From contig CAVWBH010000002.1 of NCBI GenBank assembly GCA_963753195.1, forward strand, positions 62,001 through 126,000: a stretch of DNA of 64,000 nucleotides. Reading direction: 5' to 3'. Numbering within the stretch: the first letter of the stretch is position 1; each line of letters starts with the position of its first letter. Source of the stretch: Palsa-504 sp963753195. GTDB taxonomy: Bacteria > Actinomycetota > Actinomycetes > Streptosporangiales > Streptosporangiaceae. The notes beneath the pieces were generated by a model that saw nothing but the letters and a program-made list of their open reading frames with translations, did not search any database and was not told the origin of the DNA. Positions 7,783 to 16,873 of the stretch are shown one piece after another. The translations under genes were made by a program, and so were the position numbers.

Positions 7783-8595
7783 TCAGCGGGGCAGGAAGTC
7801 GAGCAGCAGGGCAGTTACCTGGTCCGGCGCGTCAAGCTGCATCCAGTGACCCGGGCCGGCCAGGCGCTCGTATCGCCACGGGCCCGCCACGTTCTCGGCG
7901 GAATCTGTCATCTGAGCCTCGGTGAGGGCAATGTCCTGCGTGCTCCAGATGCCCATGGTGGGGGCCTGCACCGGTGGCAGCACCAGAGGCGGCTCCACCC
8001 AGGATTCGGGCGGCAGGTTGGCCCGATACCAGTTCAGGCCGGGCGTCAGTGATCCGGTCGCCTCCAGGTCGGCAATCACCTGGTCGGTATCGGGGTGCCG
8101 GGCCCAGCTCCGGAAGTTGGCCCAGTTGTCCTCAGTCAGCCAGCGTTCGGCGATCCCGGGGAACTGGAACAGCAGCATGTACCACGACTTCTCGCGCTGC
8201 TGCGGCGTGCGGCGGAAGGTGGCCGGGTGGCCGACCGACAGCACGGCCAAGTGGTCGACGGCGCCGGGCGCGAGGGCGGCCAGCCCCCAGGCCAGGGCGG
8301 CGCCCCAGTCGTGGCCCACCAGGTGGGCCCGGGTGAGGTTGAGATCGGCCAGCACGGCCATGACGTCCCCGGCCAGCAGCGGCAGCGAGTAGGCCTCGAC
8401 GGCCTCGGGCTGGCCGGAGCGCCCGTAGCCGCGCAGATCGGGGACGATGACCTGGAACCCGGCCGCGGCGAGCGCCGGTACCTGATGCCGCCAGAGCCGG
8501 CCGGAGTCGGGAAAGCCGTGCAACAGCACCACCGGCCGGCCGCGGCCGGTGACCTCGTACTCGATCCCGACGCCATTGACGTCTACCCGTGCCAT
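7783..8595 (-). CDS. Alpha/beta hydrolase, epoxide hydrolase-like
   Basis: The 270-residue protein shows the oxyanion motif HGFPDS (residues 26-31) and an aspartate nucleophile in GHDWGA (D96), followed by the catalytic His in GPGHWMQ near residue 250. An Asp nucleophile in this context is typical of epoxide hydrolases and haloalkane dehalogenases; HGFPDS plus GHDWG favours the epoxide hydrolase branch. It starts 12 bp after the stop of the FAD monooxygenase and is very likely its operon partner. Opening an epoxide made by that monooxygenase is a reasonable inference. Confidence 0.85.
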   Translation of the reverse strand: MARVDVNGVGIEYEVTGRGRPVVLLHGFPDSGRLWRHQVPALAAAGFQVIVPDLRGYGRSGQPEAVEAYSLPLLAGDVMAVLADLNLTRAHLVGHDWGAALAWGLAALAPGAVDHLAVLSVGHPATFRRTPQQREKSWYMLLFQFPGIAERWLTEDNWANFRSWARHPDTDQVIADLEATGSLTPGLNWYRANLPPESWVEPPLVLPPVQAPTMGIWSTQDIALTEAQMTDSAENVAGPWRYERLAGPGHWMQLDAPDQVTALLLDFLPR

Positions 8596-8607
8596 CTGCC
8601 CTCCTCT

Positions 8608-10032
8608 TTACGACGCCGAAACCAGCGGGAGGATCTGCTCGCGGGTGGGGCCGAACGGCGGCTCGTCGCGCCAGTGGGATCCTAGCCGGAGGGTCTTGTC
8701 CCGCAGCCCGGGCCGGGCGAAGACGTCCTCGGGCGTCCGCAGCACCAACCGGGTGTCCAGACTTGCCCGCAGGCACTCCGGGTCCTGCTGGAGCGCGAGT
8801 TCCAGGGCCTTCTCCAGCTGGTAGGCAGGGTCCGGTGAGTCGTAGGCGACGCCGCGGATACCGGCCTCGATCTCGCCGAGCCGGTGCCGGTCGCTGGTGA
8901 GGGTCGCGCGGTACCACGGCTCGACGGTTTCGGCGGTAGCGGCATCGAACGCCCCGGCGAAGGCCGCCGGATCGTCGAGGCCGACCGCGCGCAACTGGTC
9001 CCGGAGCGTCAGGGCATGCAGCAGGCCGATCGACGCGCCGCGGCCGTTGGTGGGATTGGTGCACGCCCAGGAATCGGCTACGGCCACCACGCCGGTGGCG
9101 ACCGGCTGCCCGTCGACCGCGAAGCGGCGGTATCGGTCCTCCAGCCTGGCCATGACCTGAACGCCGTCATCGATCGGCGTCCCGTCCAGCCAGTGGGCGA
9201 CCAGCGGAAGGCCGCGTACCACGGCTTCCCAGCGGTCTGCCTCGCGCAGCGGCCGCAGCGCGGTGTCCTTGGCGGCGGTCACCACCACGACCGACCAGGT
9301 CCCGTTGTCCGCAGGCAAGGTGAGCGAGGAAATGGTGCCCCAGTGAATCTGGGGTGCCCCGAACAGGGGCGGCACCGATCCGTCGGCCGACCGGAAGTGC
9401 CGCCCGAAGTACACCAGCCCGCTGTCCTCCAGTTCCTCGCCGGGGGGGCGGGCGCCGATGTCCTGCAGCCAGCCCGGCAGGGCTGACCGCCGCCCGCTCA
9501 TGTCCACCACCAGGTCGGCGGGGATGTCCCCGCCGTCCCTGGTCCGGACCCCGGTCACCTGCGGGACGCCGGCCTGTGCCGAGGCGCCGCTGGTGAGGCC
9601 CGCGACGCCCACGCCCCGGCAGACCTCGACGCCCGGGGTCGCCTCGGCCGCCGCGGCCAGCACCGCTTCCACCAGGACGCGCCGGCCGGTCAGCCACTCG
9701 TAGCGCTCGTCGCCGTCCTGCCAGCCGCCGCTGACCTGCGCAGGCAGCACGTCGCGGATGAAGTTCTGGCGCAATCCGCCCGCATCGGCCAAGGCCGCGG
9801 AGACCGCAGGCAGCTCCGCGTCGAGGATGGCCCGGAACCCGCCCAGGAAGGCATGCGCCATTCGGAACTGATTCAGCCCCGGACGCTGCCAGCGCGCCCA
9901 GGCGTCAGCCGGGTCGTTCGGCGGTCCGTCCGGGTCCCGCTCGAGCACGGTGACCCGATGGCCGTCACCGGCCAGGAGCATTGCGGTCCCCAGCGCTACG
10001 ACACCGGCCCCCACCACCACGATCTGAGGCAT
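8608..10032 (-). CDS. FAD-dependent oxidoreductase / monooxygenase
   Basis: The 474-residue protein begins with a Rossmann FAD motif (VVGAGVVALGTAMLLAGDG) and the ERD end-of-strand acid. It has a second FAD contact around VAVADSWACTNPTNGRGAS (about residues 315-335), as in PHBH-type monooxygenases. Such enzymes hydroxylate or epoxidise small aromatic or isoprenoid substrates with NAD(P)H and O2, although some of this clade act as oxidases. The gene leads a leftward run with the epoxide-hydrolase-like gene (12 bp away) and the MDR oxidoreductase. No heme or iron motif is present. Confidence 0.82.
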   Translation of the reverse strand: MPQIVVVGAGVVALGTAMLLAGDGHRVTVLERDPDGPPNDPADAWARWQRPGLNQFRMAHAFLGGFRAILDAELPAVSAALADAGGLRQNFIRDVLPAQVSGGWQDGDERYEWLTGRRVLVEAVLAAAAEATPGVEVCRGVGVAGLTSGASAQAGVPQVTGVRTRDGGDIPADLVVDMSGRRSALPGWLQDIGARPPGEELEDSGLVYFGRHFRSADGSVPPLFGAPQIHWGTISSLTLPADNGTWSVVVVTAAKDTALRPLREADRWEAVVRGLPLVAHWLDGTPIDDGVQVMARLEDRYRRFAVDGQPVATGVVAVADSWACTNPTNGRGASIGLLHALTLRDQLRAVGLDDPAAFAGAFDAATAETVEPWYRATLTSDRHRLGEIEAGIRGVAYDSPDPAYQLEKALELALQQDPECLRASLDTRLVLRTPEDVFARPGLRDKTLRLGSHWRDEPPFGPTREQILPLVSAS

Positions 10033-10101
10033 GAGCTGAGGCTAGACCCGCACGCGCACTAGCGAAAGCATCATCGGCATCAAGATCTACACCCGCCAGA
10101 C

Positions 10102-10359
10102 GTGGTGCCGGTGCCGCTCGACTGCACCGACGGCTTCAACGAGGCGTACTACGGACGGCCGGAGGCGCTCCTCGATCCGGCCGCCCGCCGGTCGTGCTCG
10201 GCGTGGAGCTTCGTCAGCCCGGCCGTGCACGACCGCTTTACCCGCGACCTGAGCCGCGACCTGTCCGACGGGACCTGGGATGACCGGTACGGCTACCTGC
10301 GCGCCCGGCCCTCCTTCGAGGGATCCCTCATCCTGGCGGTCAGCCGTCGCCCTGGGTGA
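10102..10359 (+). pseudogene. C-terminal fragment of a SAM-dependent methyltransferase
   Basis: The 85 residues starting VVPVPLDCTDGFNEAYYGRPE and ending FEGSLILAVS match the last third of a class I methyltransferase family common in actinomycetes, where this DCTDGF segment follows the Rossmann core. The SAM-binding N-terminal part is absent, and the sequence upstream of 10090 does not continue the homology. The end overlaps the convergent MBL gene by 20 bp. It is a truncated relic rather than a functional gene. Confidence 0.6.
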
Positions 10360-11311
10360 TGATCCCGGACTTGAGGCCGACGGTGACGGGCTCGATGTAG
10401 ATCGGCTGGATAGTGCTGGCCTCGGGCAGCTCCTCGTGCACGCGCATCTTCAGCGGCTCGGTGGCCAGGTCGATGAACACCGGGTACAGGTCATCGTGAT
10501 GGCAGGGCAGGACGACCTTGGGCTGGTAGGTCTCGACCAGCGGCATGGTCGCCTCCTTGAGCTGACGGCGGACCAGCGGCCGGCCGATGAAGCCCACGAT
10601 CGCGAGGTCACAGCCCGGGTTGGCGGAGAAGAACGCGCGCTCCTCCTCGCTCACCGGACCGCCGCTGTCCCGGTAGACGATCCGGTAGCCGTCGATGTCG
10701 ATGACCAGGCACATCGTGCCCTCGGTCATGACCTCCGGGGCCATGCTGCCGCGATCGCGGACCGCGGCGGCGTAGGCTTCCTCCTCGTCGGTGACCGGGG
10801 GCAGGTCACGCTCCCACACCCGGCGGGCCTCGATCAGCGCCTGCAGGCCCGCCTGCAGCTCGGGGTGGCCGAGCTCGGCGTGGAAGCCGTGGATCACGCG
10901 GAGGGTGAACTCGGGGAACTCCAGCACATCGCCTGCGCCCTGCCCGGTCACGCTCATGATCTTCGACGTGTCCAGCCCGCCGCGGGTCAGCACGTCGGCG
11001 CCGAGCGGGTGGATTACCACCGGCGCCCCGGTCTGCAGCGCCACCTGCGCCGCATCGGACATGTGATCATAGTGCGGATGCCCGATCAGGACCGCGTCGG
11101 CGCGGACGACCTCGTCGGGCCGGAAGCCGAGGCCGCGCATGCGCGGCCCGCGGTCGTAGAACGTGTCGAGCAGGACGACCCGGTCGCGGAAGTTCAGCTC
11201 GTAGTTGGACGTTCCGTACCAGCGGATGGTGAGGGCATCAGGGTCGGCGCTGGCCGCCCCGCCGAGCATCGCGGGCCGGCGGTAGCCGAGGACGGGATCA
11301 TTGTTCATCAC
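10340..11311 (-). CDS. MBL-fold metallo-hydrolase (UlaG-like)
   Basis: The 323-residue protein carries the metallo-beta-lactamase metal motif HPHYDHM (near residue 78), further histidines at IHGFHAELGH and a C-terminal CHHDD segment. It resembles L-ascorbate-6-phosphate lactonase-like hydrolases, which open lactones or phosphoesters in the cytosol. The GTG at 11311 has a GGGAGG ribosome site seven bases before it. It lies 154 bp downstream of the kinase of the sugar/polyol operon and could act in the same pathway, but a repeat in the gap suggests its own control. Substrate unknown. Confidence 0.8.
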   Translation of the reverse strand: MMNNDPVLGYRRPAMLGGAASADPDALTIRWYGTSNYELNFRDRVVLLDTFYDRGPRMRGLGFRPDEVVRADAVLIGHPHYDHMSDAAQVALQTGAPVVIHPLGADVLTRGGLDTSKIMSVTGQGAGDVLEFPEFTLRVIHGFHAELGHPELQAGLQALIEARRVWERDLPPVTDEEEAYAAAVRDRGSMAPEVMTEGTMCLVIDIDGYRIVYRDSGGPVSEEERAFFSANPGCDLAIVGFIGRPLVRRQLKEATMPLVETYQPKVVLPCHHDDLYPVFIDLATEPLKMRVHEELPEASTIQPIYIEPVTVGLKSGIITQGDG

Positions 11312-11356
11312 GAGCTGACCTCCCAGCAGTCATCGCCTCCCGCGGGAGGCGCCCGT

Positions 11357-11388
11357 ATTCATCGTTAAGGCACCGCATTCATCGTTAA
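11357..11388. repeat. Direct repeat ATTCATCGTTAA, 20-bp period, upstream of the MBL gene
   Basis: Two identical 12-mers at 11357-11368 and 11377-11388 are spaced by two helical turns, about 45 bp upstream of the MBL start. The following bases (CACCG) are also partly shared. Spacing and position suggest a binding site for a dimer or for a tandem of DNA-binding monomers. Confidence 0.5.
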
Positions 11389-11465
11389 ACCACCGGGGCC
11401 GCCGGGTCAACAGCCGGCCGAAGGGCGGAATAGCAAAGCGACGCCAGAGGCCGGCGTCGGTGTTC

Positions 11466-12908
11466 TCAGGCTCGGCCCAAGCCGCGCAGGCCGTCAGCCA
11501 TCGAGCGGAACAGCGGGTCGGTGTAGGCGGTCAGGGCCGAGTACACCTGGTTGATCTGCTGGTAGGCGCGGGCGGCTGGCGGGTCCGGGGCGAAGCCGTC
11601 GCCGAGGCGGACCATCGCCTCCGTGGCCTGATCCCAGTCCGGGTAGAGGCCGTGGCCGACGGCGGCGCAGATGGCTGCGCCGAGACCGGCGGCGTCGGCG
11701 ACCGTGGCGCGCCGCGCCGGGCGGTCGAAGACATCGGCGACGATCTGCATCATCAGGTCCGAGCGGGCTCCGCCGCCGGACACCAGGACCGGCGAGAGCC
11801 GGCGGCCCAGCGCCCGCTCCATCGCCGCGGTGTGATTGGCCATGGTCAGGGCGATGCCCTCGAGGATGGAGCGGTAGATGTGGGCGCGGCCCTGGCTGCC
11901 GTCGAAACCCAGCAGCGCGCCGCGGCGCCACGTGGCGTGACCGGGTGCGAGCCAGTCCGGCAGGGTCAGCAGCCCGTTGCTGCCCGGCGCGAGATCGCTG
12001 GCCGCCGCGTTGAGGGCGTCCTCGAGGCGTGCCTCTCCCGCGGCCGGCTCCTCGCCGTGCGCTCCCTCCAGTAGGGTGCGGTACCAGCTGACCATCCACA
12101 TGCCGCGGCGGATCCCGGTGCTCTCGTACAGGTATTTCCCGGGCCGGGCCGCGAAGTTGGCCCAGTAGCTGTCGTCCGTGCTCGCCGAGGATGAGCCGAT
12201 GGTCATCGCGGCGATGTAGGTGCCGAGCGACAGCAGCACGGTGCCGTCTTCGGCCAGGCCGCAGCCCAGGGCCTCGACGGCCTTGTCGTTGGCCGTGGCG
12301 TACACCGGCAGGCCGGGGGGGATGCCCGTGGCCTGGGCCGCCGCGGGGGTCACCGTGCCCAGCCGGGCGCCGGGCGGGACGAGATCGAAGAGCAGGTCAC
12401 GCGGCATGCCGGTGGCGGCGTAGGCGGCGGGATCGCCCGACCAGGCCGCGGTGTCGTGGTCGATGGGCCAGACACCCTCGTAGTTGGCCGCGGTGTCGGT
12501 GAACTGGCCGGTCAGGCGGTGGGTGATGTAACCGGAGGAGGTGGTGACGTAGCGGACCAGGGGGTTGGCCGGCTCGTAGGGCTGCGCGACGCGCTCGTCC
12601 ATCCAGCTCAGGACCGGCTCAGCCAGGTGGCCGTCGGCGGCCAGCAGGGCCCGGCAGAACCGGATGGTGCACAGGCCGACGGCCACGATGTCCGCGGGGT
12701 CGCCCGGAAAGCGAGCCATCACCTCGCGGCAGGCGTGCCGGATGGAGTCCCAGATGTCGTCACCGGGATGGACCGCCCGCCCGGGCACCGAGGTGTCGTA
12801 CGGCTTGAGCCGCCTGCTGGCCGAGGCCAGAGCGCGGCCGCGGGCATCGAAGATTGTCACCTTGGAGCTCTGCGACCCGTTGTCGATGGCCAGCAGGCAG
12901 GGGCTCAT
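11466..12908 (-). CDS. FGGY-family carbohydrate kinase
   Basis: The 480-residue protein has both FGGY actin-like halves. The N-terminal phosphate-1 loop is DNGSQSSKVTIFD, the mid segment is TANDKAVEALGCG, and the C-terminal ATP-binding segment is VSGGGARSDLMMQIVADVF. This family phosphorylates sugars and polyols such as xylulose, glycerol, erythritol or ribulose. It is the last gene of a leftward set, seven bases after the FAD-linked oxidase. A polyol route with oxidation (SDR, FAD oxidase) and phosphorylation is inferred; which sugar cannot be told. Confidence 0.88.
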   Translation of the reverse strand: MSPCLLAIDNGSQSSKVTIFDARGRALASASRRLKPYDTSVPGRAVHPGDDIWDSIRHACREVMARFPGDPADIVAVGLCTIRFCRALLAADGHLAEPVLSWMDERVAQPYEPANPLVRYVTTSSGYITHRLTGQFTDTAANYEGVWPIDHDTAAWSGDPAAYAATGMPRDLLFDLVPPGARLGTVTPAAAQATGIPPGLPVYATANDKAVEALGCGLAEDGTVLLSLGTYIAAMTIGSSSASTDDSYWANFAARPGKYLYESTGIRRGMWMVSWYRTLLEGAHGEEPAAGEARLEDALNAAASDLAPGSNGLLTLPDWLAPGHATWRRGALLGFDGSQGRAHIYRSILEGIALTMANHTAAMERALGRRLSPVLVSGGGARSDLMMQIVADVFDRPARRATVADAAGLGAAICAAVGHGLYPDWDQATEAMVRLGDGFAPDPPAARAYQQINQVYSALTAYTDPLFRSMADGLRGLGRA

Positions 12909-12915
12909 GACCGGC

Positions 12916-14400
12916 TCACGGACTCGCCTGGCTGGCGCCCGGCGCCAGCGGGAAGATCGTGCCCGCGTTCATGACGCCCTCGGGGTCGAACGCCTGCTTG
13001 AGGGCGGACAGCAGGTAGTAGGCGCTGCCGTGTTCCTGCTGAACCCAGGCCGTGCGGTACTTGCCGATTCCGTGGTGGTGCACCATTGACCCGCCCATCC
13101 GCAGGGCTTCGGTGACGATGATGGCGTTCAGCGGCTTGTGGTAGACCTCGATCTCCTCGCGAGGACTGCAGTTGATCGTGTAGTCGTAGACGAAATACAG
13201 ATTGGTGCCGGTCTGATAGCTGTGCGAGGAATGCGCGCCGAGCATGGTCAGATCGCCGGCCCGCGGGAATTCGCCGCGGATCCGGTCCATGACGGCGTCG
13301 AACAGGTCGCCCGCCCGTGACCAGTCGACGGACACTTCGGTGGTGTACCCGAGGTGAGCGTGGGAGAGCATGTCGGCCTTCTCCGCGTCGATCTTGTCCT
13401 GGCCCCAGTTGAGGTTCTCGAACCAGTGCCGGATCAGGCCGTCCTCGATGCGCTCGTGGGGACGGCCGGCGAACAGATCCTCGATCGCCTCCGCCGTCGC
13501 GTCGGCGACGCCCCGCGGGCCCTCGGCCAGGAACATGACGACGTTTTTCTCCTTGGACAGGTCAGCGAAGTGCTGCTTCGCGTCCTCGGGTGAGTAGACC
13601 CGGCACACCGAGGGCCGGTATCCCGCCGTGATCAGCTCACGGACAGCGTCGATGCCGTCCGCGAAGCGGTCCACGAGGAAGCCGAAGTACCGGTTGTTCT
13701 CCGGCTGGTAGCGGAACAGCTTGACGGTCACTTCGGTGATGAAGCACAGGGCGCCTTCGCTGCCGATGACGATATGGCGGATGTCCGGGCCGGCGGCCCG
13801 GCGGGGCACGTTCTTGATGCGGATGACCTTCCCGCCGGGGAAGACGGCCTCCAGGCCGGCGACCATGTCCTCGATTCCGCCGTACAGCGTGGAGAACTGG
13901 CCGATCGACCGCGTGGCGACCAGGCCGCCCAGCTGGGCCAGCGGCTTGGACTGCGGTGAGTGCCCGGTGGTCAGGCCCTGGGCCCGCAGGGTGTCCTCCA
14001 GGCGCTGCAGCCCGACGCCGCACTGGGCTGTGGCCATCATGTTGACCGGGTCTATGGACAAGATGGCGTTCATCCGTGACCCGTCCACCACGAGGCTGTC
14101 CTCGATCACGGTCTCCAGGCCGCCCTCGGTGGCGGTCCGGCCGGTGCGGGGAACGACGTTGACGAGGTTCTCCTCGGCGAAACGCAGGACCGCCGCCACC
14201 TCCGCCGTCGAGGACGGGTAGACGACCGCGGCCGGGATCGGCCCGTCATAGATGCCGTGGACGGAGGTGTACTTCCTGAACCGGTCGACGCTGGCCTCCA
14301 TGAGCTGCTCCGCGCCGGTCTCGACGGCGGCGCGGCCGAGCAGGCCGGTCATCGCGCCGACGATCGACGGGCGGTTCAGCGGAGATCGTGATGGGGCCAT
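12916..14400 (-). CDS. FAD-linked oxidase (GlcD / alkylglycerone-phosphate-synthase-like)
   Basis: The 494-residue protein has a PCMH/VAO-type FAD-binding domain (PSSTAEVAAVLRFAEE, then PRTGRTATEGG and TARQ-like contacts) and a C-terminal FAD-oxidase domain with the triple histidine HHHGIGKYR near residue 448. That histidine run is characteristic of alkyldihydroxyacetonephosphate synthase and its dehydrogenase relatives. In this operon an oxidative role on a hydroxy acid or polyol is more likely than ether-lipid synthesis. It lies 30 bp after the SDR gene and 7 bp before the kinase. Confidence 0.85.
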   Translation of the reverse strand: MAPSRSPLNRPSIVGAMTGLLGRAAVETGAEQLMEASVDRFRKYTSVHGIYDGPIPAAVVYPSSTAEVAAVLRFAEENLVNVVPRTGRTATEGGLETVIEDSLVVDGSRMNAILSIDPVNMMATAQCGVGLQRLEDTLRAQGLTTGHSPQSKPLAQLGGLVATRSIGQFSTLYGGIEDMVAGLEAVFPGGKVIRIKNVPRRAAGPDIRHIVIGSEGALCFITEVTVKLFRYQPENNRYFGFLVDRFADGIDAVRELITAGYRPSVCRVYSPEDAKQHFADLSKEKNVVMFLAEGPRGVADATAEAIEDLFAGRPHERIEDGLIRHWFENLNWGQDKIDAEKADMLSHAHLGYTTEVSVDWSRAGDLFDAVMDRIRGEFPRAGDLTMLGAHSSHSYQTGTNLYFVYDYTINCSPREEIEVYHKPLNAIIVTEALRMGGSMVHHHGIGKYRTAWVQQEHGSAYYLLSALKQAFDPEGVMNAGTIFPLAPGASQASP

Positions 14401-14430
14401 GTCGGTTCTGCACTCTTTCGTAAGCGAAGC

Positions 14431-15207
14431 TCAGCGGACGAGATAGCCGCCGTCGACCACCAGGACATGGCCGTTGACGTAATCGGAGGCCCGGCTGGCC
14501 AGGAAGACGGTGGCGCCCATCAGGTCGGCGATCTCCCCCCAGCGGCCGGCCGGGATGTGCTCGACGATGCGGCGTTCGGCGTCGGGATCGGCGCGGGTCG
14601 CTTCGGTGATCGCCGTCTTGAAGTATCCGGGCGCGATGGCGTTGACCTGGATGTTGTAGGTGGCCAGCTCGTCGCAGTAGGCCTTGGTGAAGCCCGCGAG
14701 GCCGGCTTTCGTCGCGGCGTACGCGGGCGAGCGCTGGCCGCCGAGGAAGGAGAACAGCGAGGCGATATTGATGATCTTGCCGGACCGCTGCCCGATCATG
14801 AACCTGCTGGCCTCGTAGGCGAGTTCAAAGGCGGCGGTGAGGTTGACCGACACCATGGGGTCCCATAGGTCGCGGCCGAACTCCTGCACGTCAGCAAGCA
14901 GGGCGATGCCGGCGGAGTTGACCAGGATGTCGACCGAGCCCAGGACCTCGACGCAGCGCCGGACGACGGCCACCGGGACGCCCGGCTGCGTGATGTCGGC
15001 GATCTCGAACTCCAGCCGGCGCCCGGCGCCCTCGATCAGCCGGCGCGTGGTCCCGTCGTCCTCGGCCAGGCCGACGGCGAAAACGTCAGCGCCGGCCTTG
15101 GCCAGGGCCAGGGAGAAGGCCCGGCCCAGGCCGGTGTTCCCGCCGGTGACCAGAGCGTTGCGGCCCGCGAGAGAAAACAGGTCAAGGCTGAAGTCGGCGA
15201 TGTCCAT
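14431..15207 (-). CDS. Short-chain dehydrogenase/reductase (KduD-like)
   Basis: The 258-residue protein is a classical SDR: cofactor motif TGGNTGLG, NSAG, catalytic Ser in NIASLFS, and YAATK (Tyr/Lys), then the APGYFKT segment. Its closest feel is to 2-deoxy-D-gluconate / 2-keto-3-deoxygluconate 5-dehydrogenases, which oxidise sugar acids or polyols with NAD. It is the first gene of the leftward SDR - FAD oxidase - FGGY kinase operon. A direct repeat 76-114 bp upstream of its ATG may be the control site. Confidence 0.88.
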   Translation of the reverse strand: MDIADFSLDLFSLAGRNALVTGGNTGLGRAFSLALAKAGADVFAVGLAEDDGTTRRLIEGAGRRLEFEIADITQPGVPVAVVRRCVEVLGSVDILVNSAGIALLADVQEFGRDLWDPMVSVNLTAAFELAYEASRFMIGQRSGKIINIASLFSFLGGQRSPAYAATKAGLAGFTKAYCDELATYNIQVNAIAPGYFKTAITEATRADPDAERRIVEHIPAGRWGEIADLMGATVFLASRASDYVNGHVLVVDGGYLVR

Positions 15208-15282
15208 GAGTCAGCTGCCATCCGAGGTGGGACGTGGGCCGGGTGCTGGTCGGGGGCGGCCGACCCGCTGGGCCGCCGGCTT

Positions 15283-15321
15283 GAGGTGTCTCCGGCGGCC
15301 CAGGAGAGGTGTCTCCGGCGG
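15283..15321. repeat. 16-bp direct repeat upstream of the SDR operon
   Basis: GAGGTGTCTCCGGCGG occurs identically at 15283-15298 and 15306-15321 (23-bp period), upstream of the SDR start at 15207. It lies where an activator or repressor of the sugar operon would bind. Chance duplication is also possible. Confidence 0.45.
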
Positions 15322-15334
15322 TTCAGCCCACATC

Positions 15335-15896
15335 TTAGCCGGGACCACCGGGAGGGGATGACCATGACAGCAGGTCAGCCCGGCGGCCGCCGGGCCGCGG
15401 TGACCGCGGTGAGGTCCTCAGCCGTCCCAGCGGACGGCCATCCGGCCGGCCGCACCGGGCAGGGGCAGGGCGCGCGGTGCGGGGGTCGGCGTCCGGCGGC
15501 GGTACCGTCCAGAGGGCCGGCGGCCGCGCGCCATCCCACCTGATCAGGATCGTGCCGGTCGGTGACGCGCGCCGGAGGCTGTTCGGGTGCACGCCGAGCG
15601 CACGGCCAGCCGGCCCGCAGGTCATCCGCGTGCCGGCGAGCACGTCGCCGATGCGGGCAGCGAGGTCCTCGGCCCGCCGCCGGCGCCTGGCCTCGTCGGG
15701 CAGCGTCCCGAGGGTGAAAACGGCCACGTCCTGCGCGGCGACGACGAAGACGCTGAACCGCGGCCCCCACACCTGGACCAGCGCAGGGTCCTCCCAGATG
15801 GACGGTTCGGCGTCCTCGACGCGCGGCCTTCCGCCGGAAGGCCAGGATCTGGGCGCGGGTCAGGTCAAGCCGAGCCCCGGCCACTCTCGTCGCCAC
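15335..15896 (-). pseudogene. Frameshifted, truncated AlkZ-like DNA glycosylase (winged-helix, HTH_42) gene
   Basis: The minus strand starts in one frame with RLDLTRAQILAFRRKA, typical of the AlkZ/YcaQ-like family N-terminus, and continues in another frame with AEPSIWEDPALVQVWGPRFSV. Next comes VFTLGTLP...AEDLAARI, then ALGVHPNSLRRASPTGTILIRWDGARPP, and the homology breaks off near 15480. The full family is about 350 residues; about 150 remain, with at least one frameshift around 15830. Intact members unhook interstrand crosslinks or remove alkylated bases. This copy should be inactive. Confidence 0.65.
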
Positions 15897-16012
15897 GCCT
15901 GGCGTCCTCCCCGGACCCGATAGCTAGTGCCGTCCCGTCATTATCGGGCATATCCTGGCCGCGAGCCGAGCGCCCGCCAAGCCGGGTGCGAGCCCTGCCG
16001 GGGAGGCGACCC

Positions 16013-16873
16013 GTGCCGCACGCGATCCTCAACGGTTGCGAAACGTACTTCGAGGTGGCCGGCGACGGTCCGCCGGTGTTGTTCGTGCACGGCGGATTCG
16101 GCGGGCTCGGGACCGGCGCGGCGCCGGAGCCGCCGCCGTGGCTGCCGCGGCTAGCCTCCCGTTACCGCGTGATCACCTACGACCGGCGGTCATCGGGCCG
16201 GTCGGGGACCTCGGCAGAGAACCACACGCTGCGCCTGTTCGCCGAGGACGCCCGCGCGCTGCTGCGCCATCTCGGGGTATCCCGCGCCGTGATCTGGGGC
16301 GAGTCGGCGGGCGTGGCCATCGCGTCGATGTTCGCGCTGGAGTTCCCGGAGATGACATCGGCGCTGATCCTCGGCGACGGGGCGCCATGGTTCACGACGG
16401 ACGCCGAGGTAGTGCGGCGTCTGAGGGAGCGCATCGACCTGCTCGGGGCGCAGGGCGCCGAGGCCGCCTACCAGGCTCGGCGCACGTCGGGCACGGTCGG
16501 CCTGAACCTGTTCTCAGCCGCCCGGGCGGCGCGGTCGGCCGAGGAGGAACGCGAGCGGGTGGCCCAGCGCGAGGCGATCAGCCGCGCCCTCGGCGCGATG
16601 CCGCGGGAAGAGCGGATCAGCGCGTACGCACGTGAGCTCCGGACGTACGCGGCGTACCTGGACTTCGACATCACCGGCAGACTGGCCGAGGTAACGGCTC
16701 CGACCCTCATCCTGTACGGAACGGCCGACACCATCTTCCCGGCGGTCGACTGGCCCGCTGTCATCAAGCCGATGCCGGACGTGCGCTACGTGCCCTTCGA
16801 GGGGGAGGAACATGGCGTGGCCACCGAGCCCGCGGCGCTGGATGAGATCGAGCGCTTCCTCGGCACGCTATGA
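16013..16873 (+). CDS. Alpha/beta hydrolase
   Basis: The 286-residue protein has the oxyanion HGG motif (VHGGFGG), the nucleophile elbow GESAG (Ser near residue 102) and a C-terminal His in GEEHGV. It lacks signal or membrane segments. I chose the GTG at 16013 because GGGAGG precedes it by about six bases; the frame is open upstream to 15587 but that part is antisense to the AlkZ relic. Likely a cytosolic esterase, lactonase or thioesterase. Its 3' end overlaps the convergent phosphatase by six bases. Confidence 0.85.
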   Translation: MPHAILNGCETYFEVAGDGPPVLFVHGGFGGLGTGAAPEPPPWLPRLASRYRVITYDRRSSGRSGTSAENHTLRLFAEDARALLRHLGVSRAVIWGESAGVAIASMFALEFPEMTSALILGDGAPWFTTDAEVVRRLRERIDLLGAQGAEAAYQARRTSGTVGLNLFSAARAARSAEEERERVAQREAISRALGAMPREERISAYARELRTYAAYLDFDITGRLAEVTAPTLILYGTADTIFPAVDWPAVIKPMPDVRYVPFEGEEHGVATEPAALDEIERFLGTL

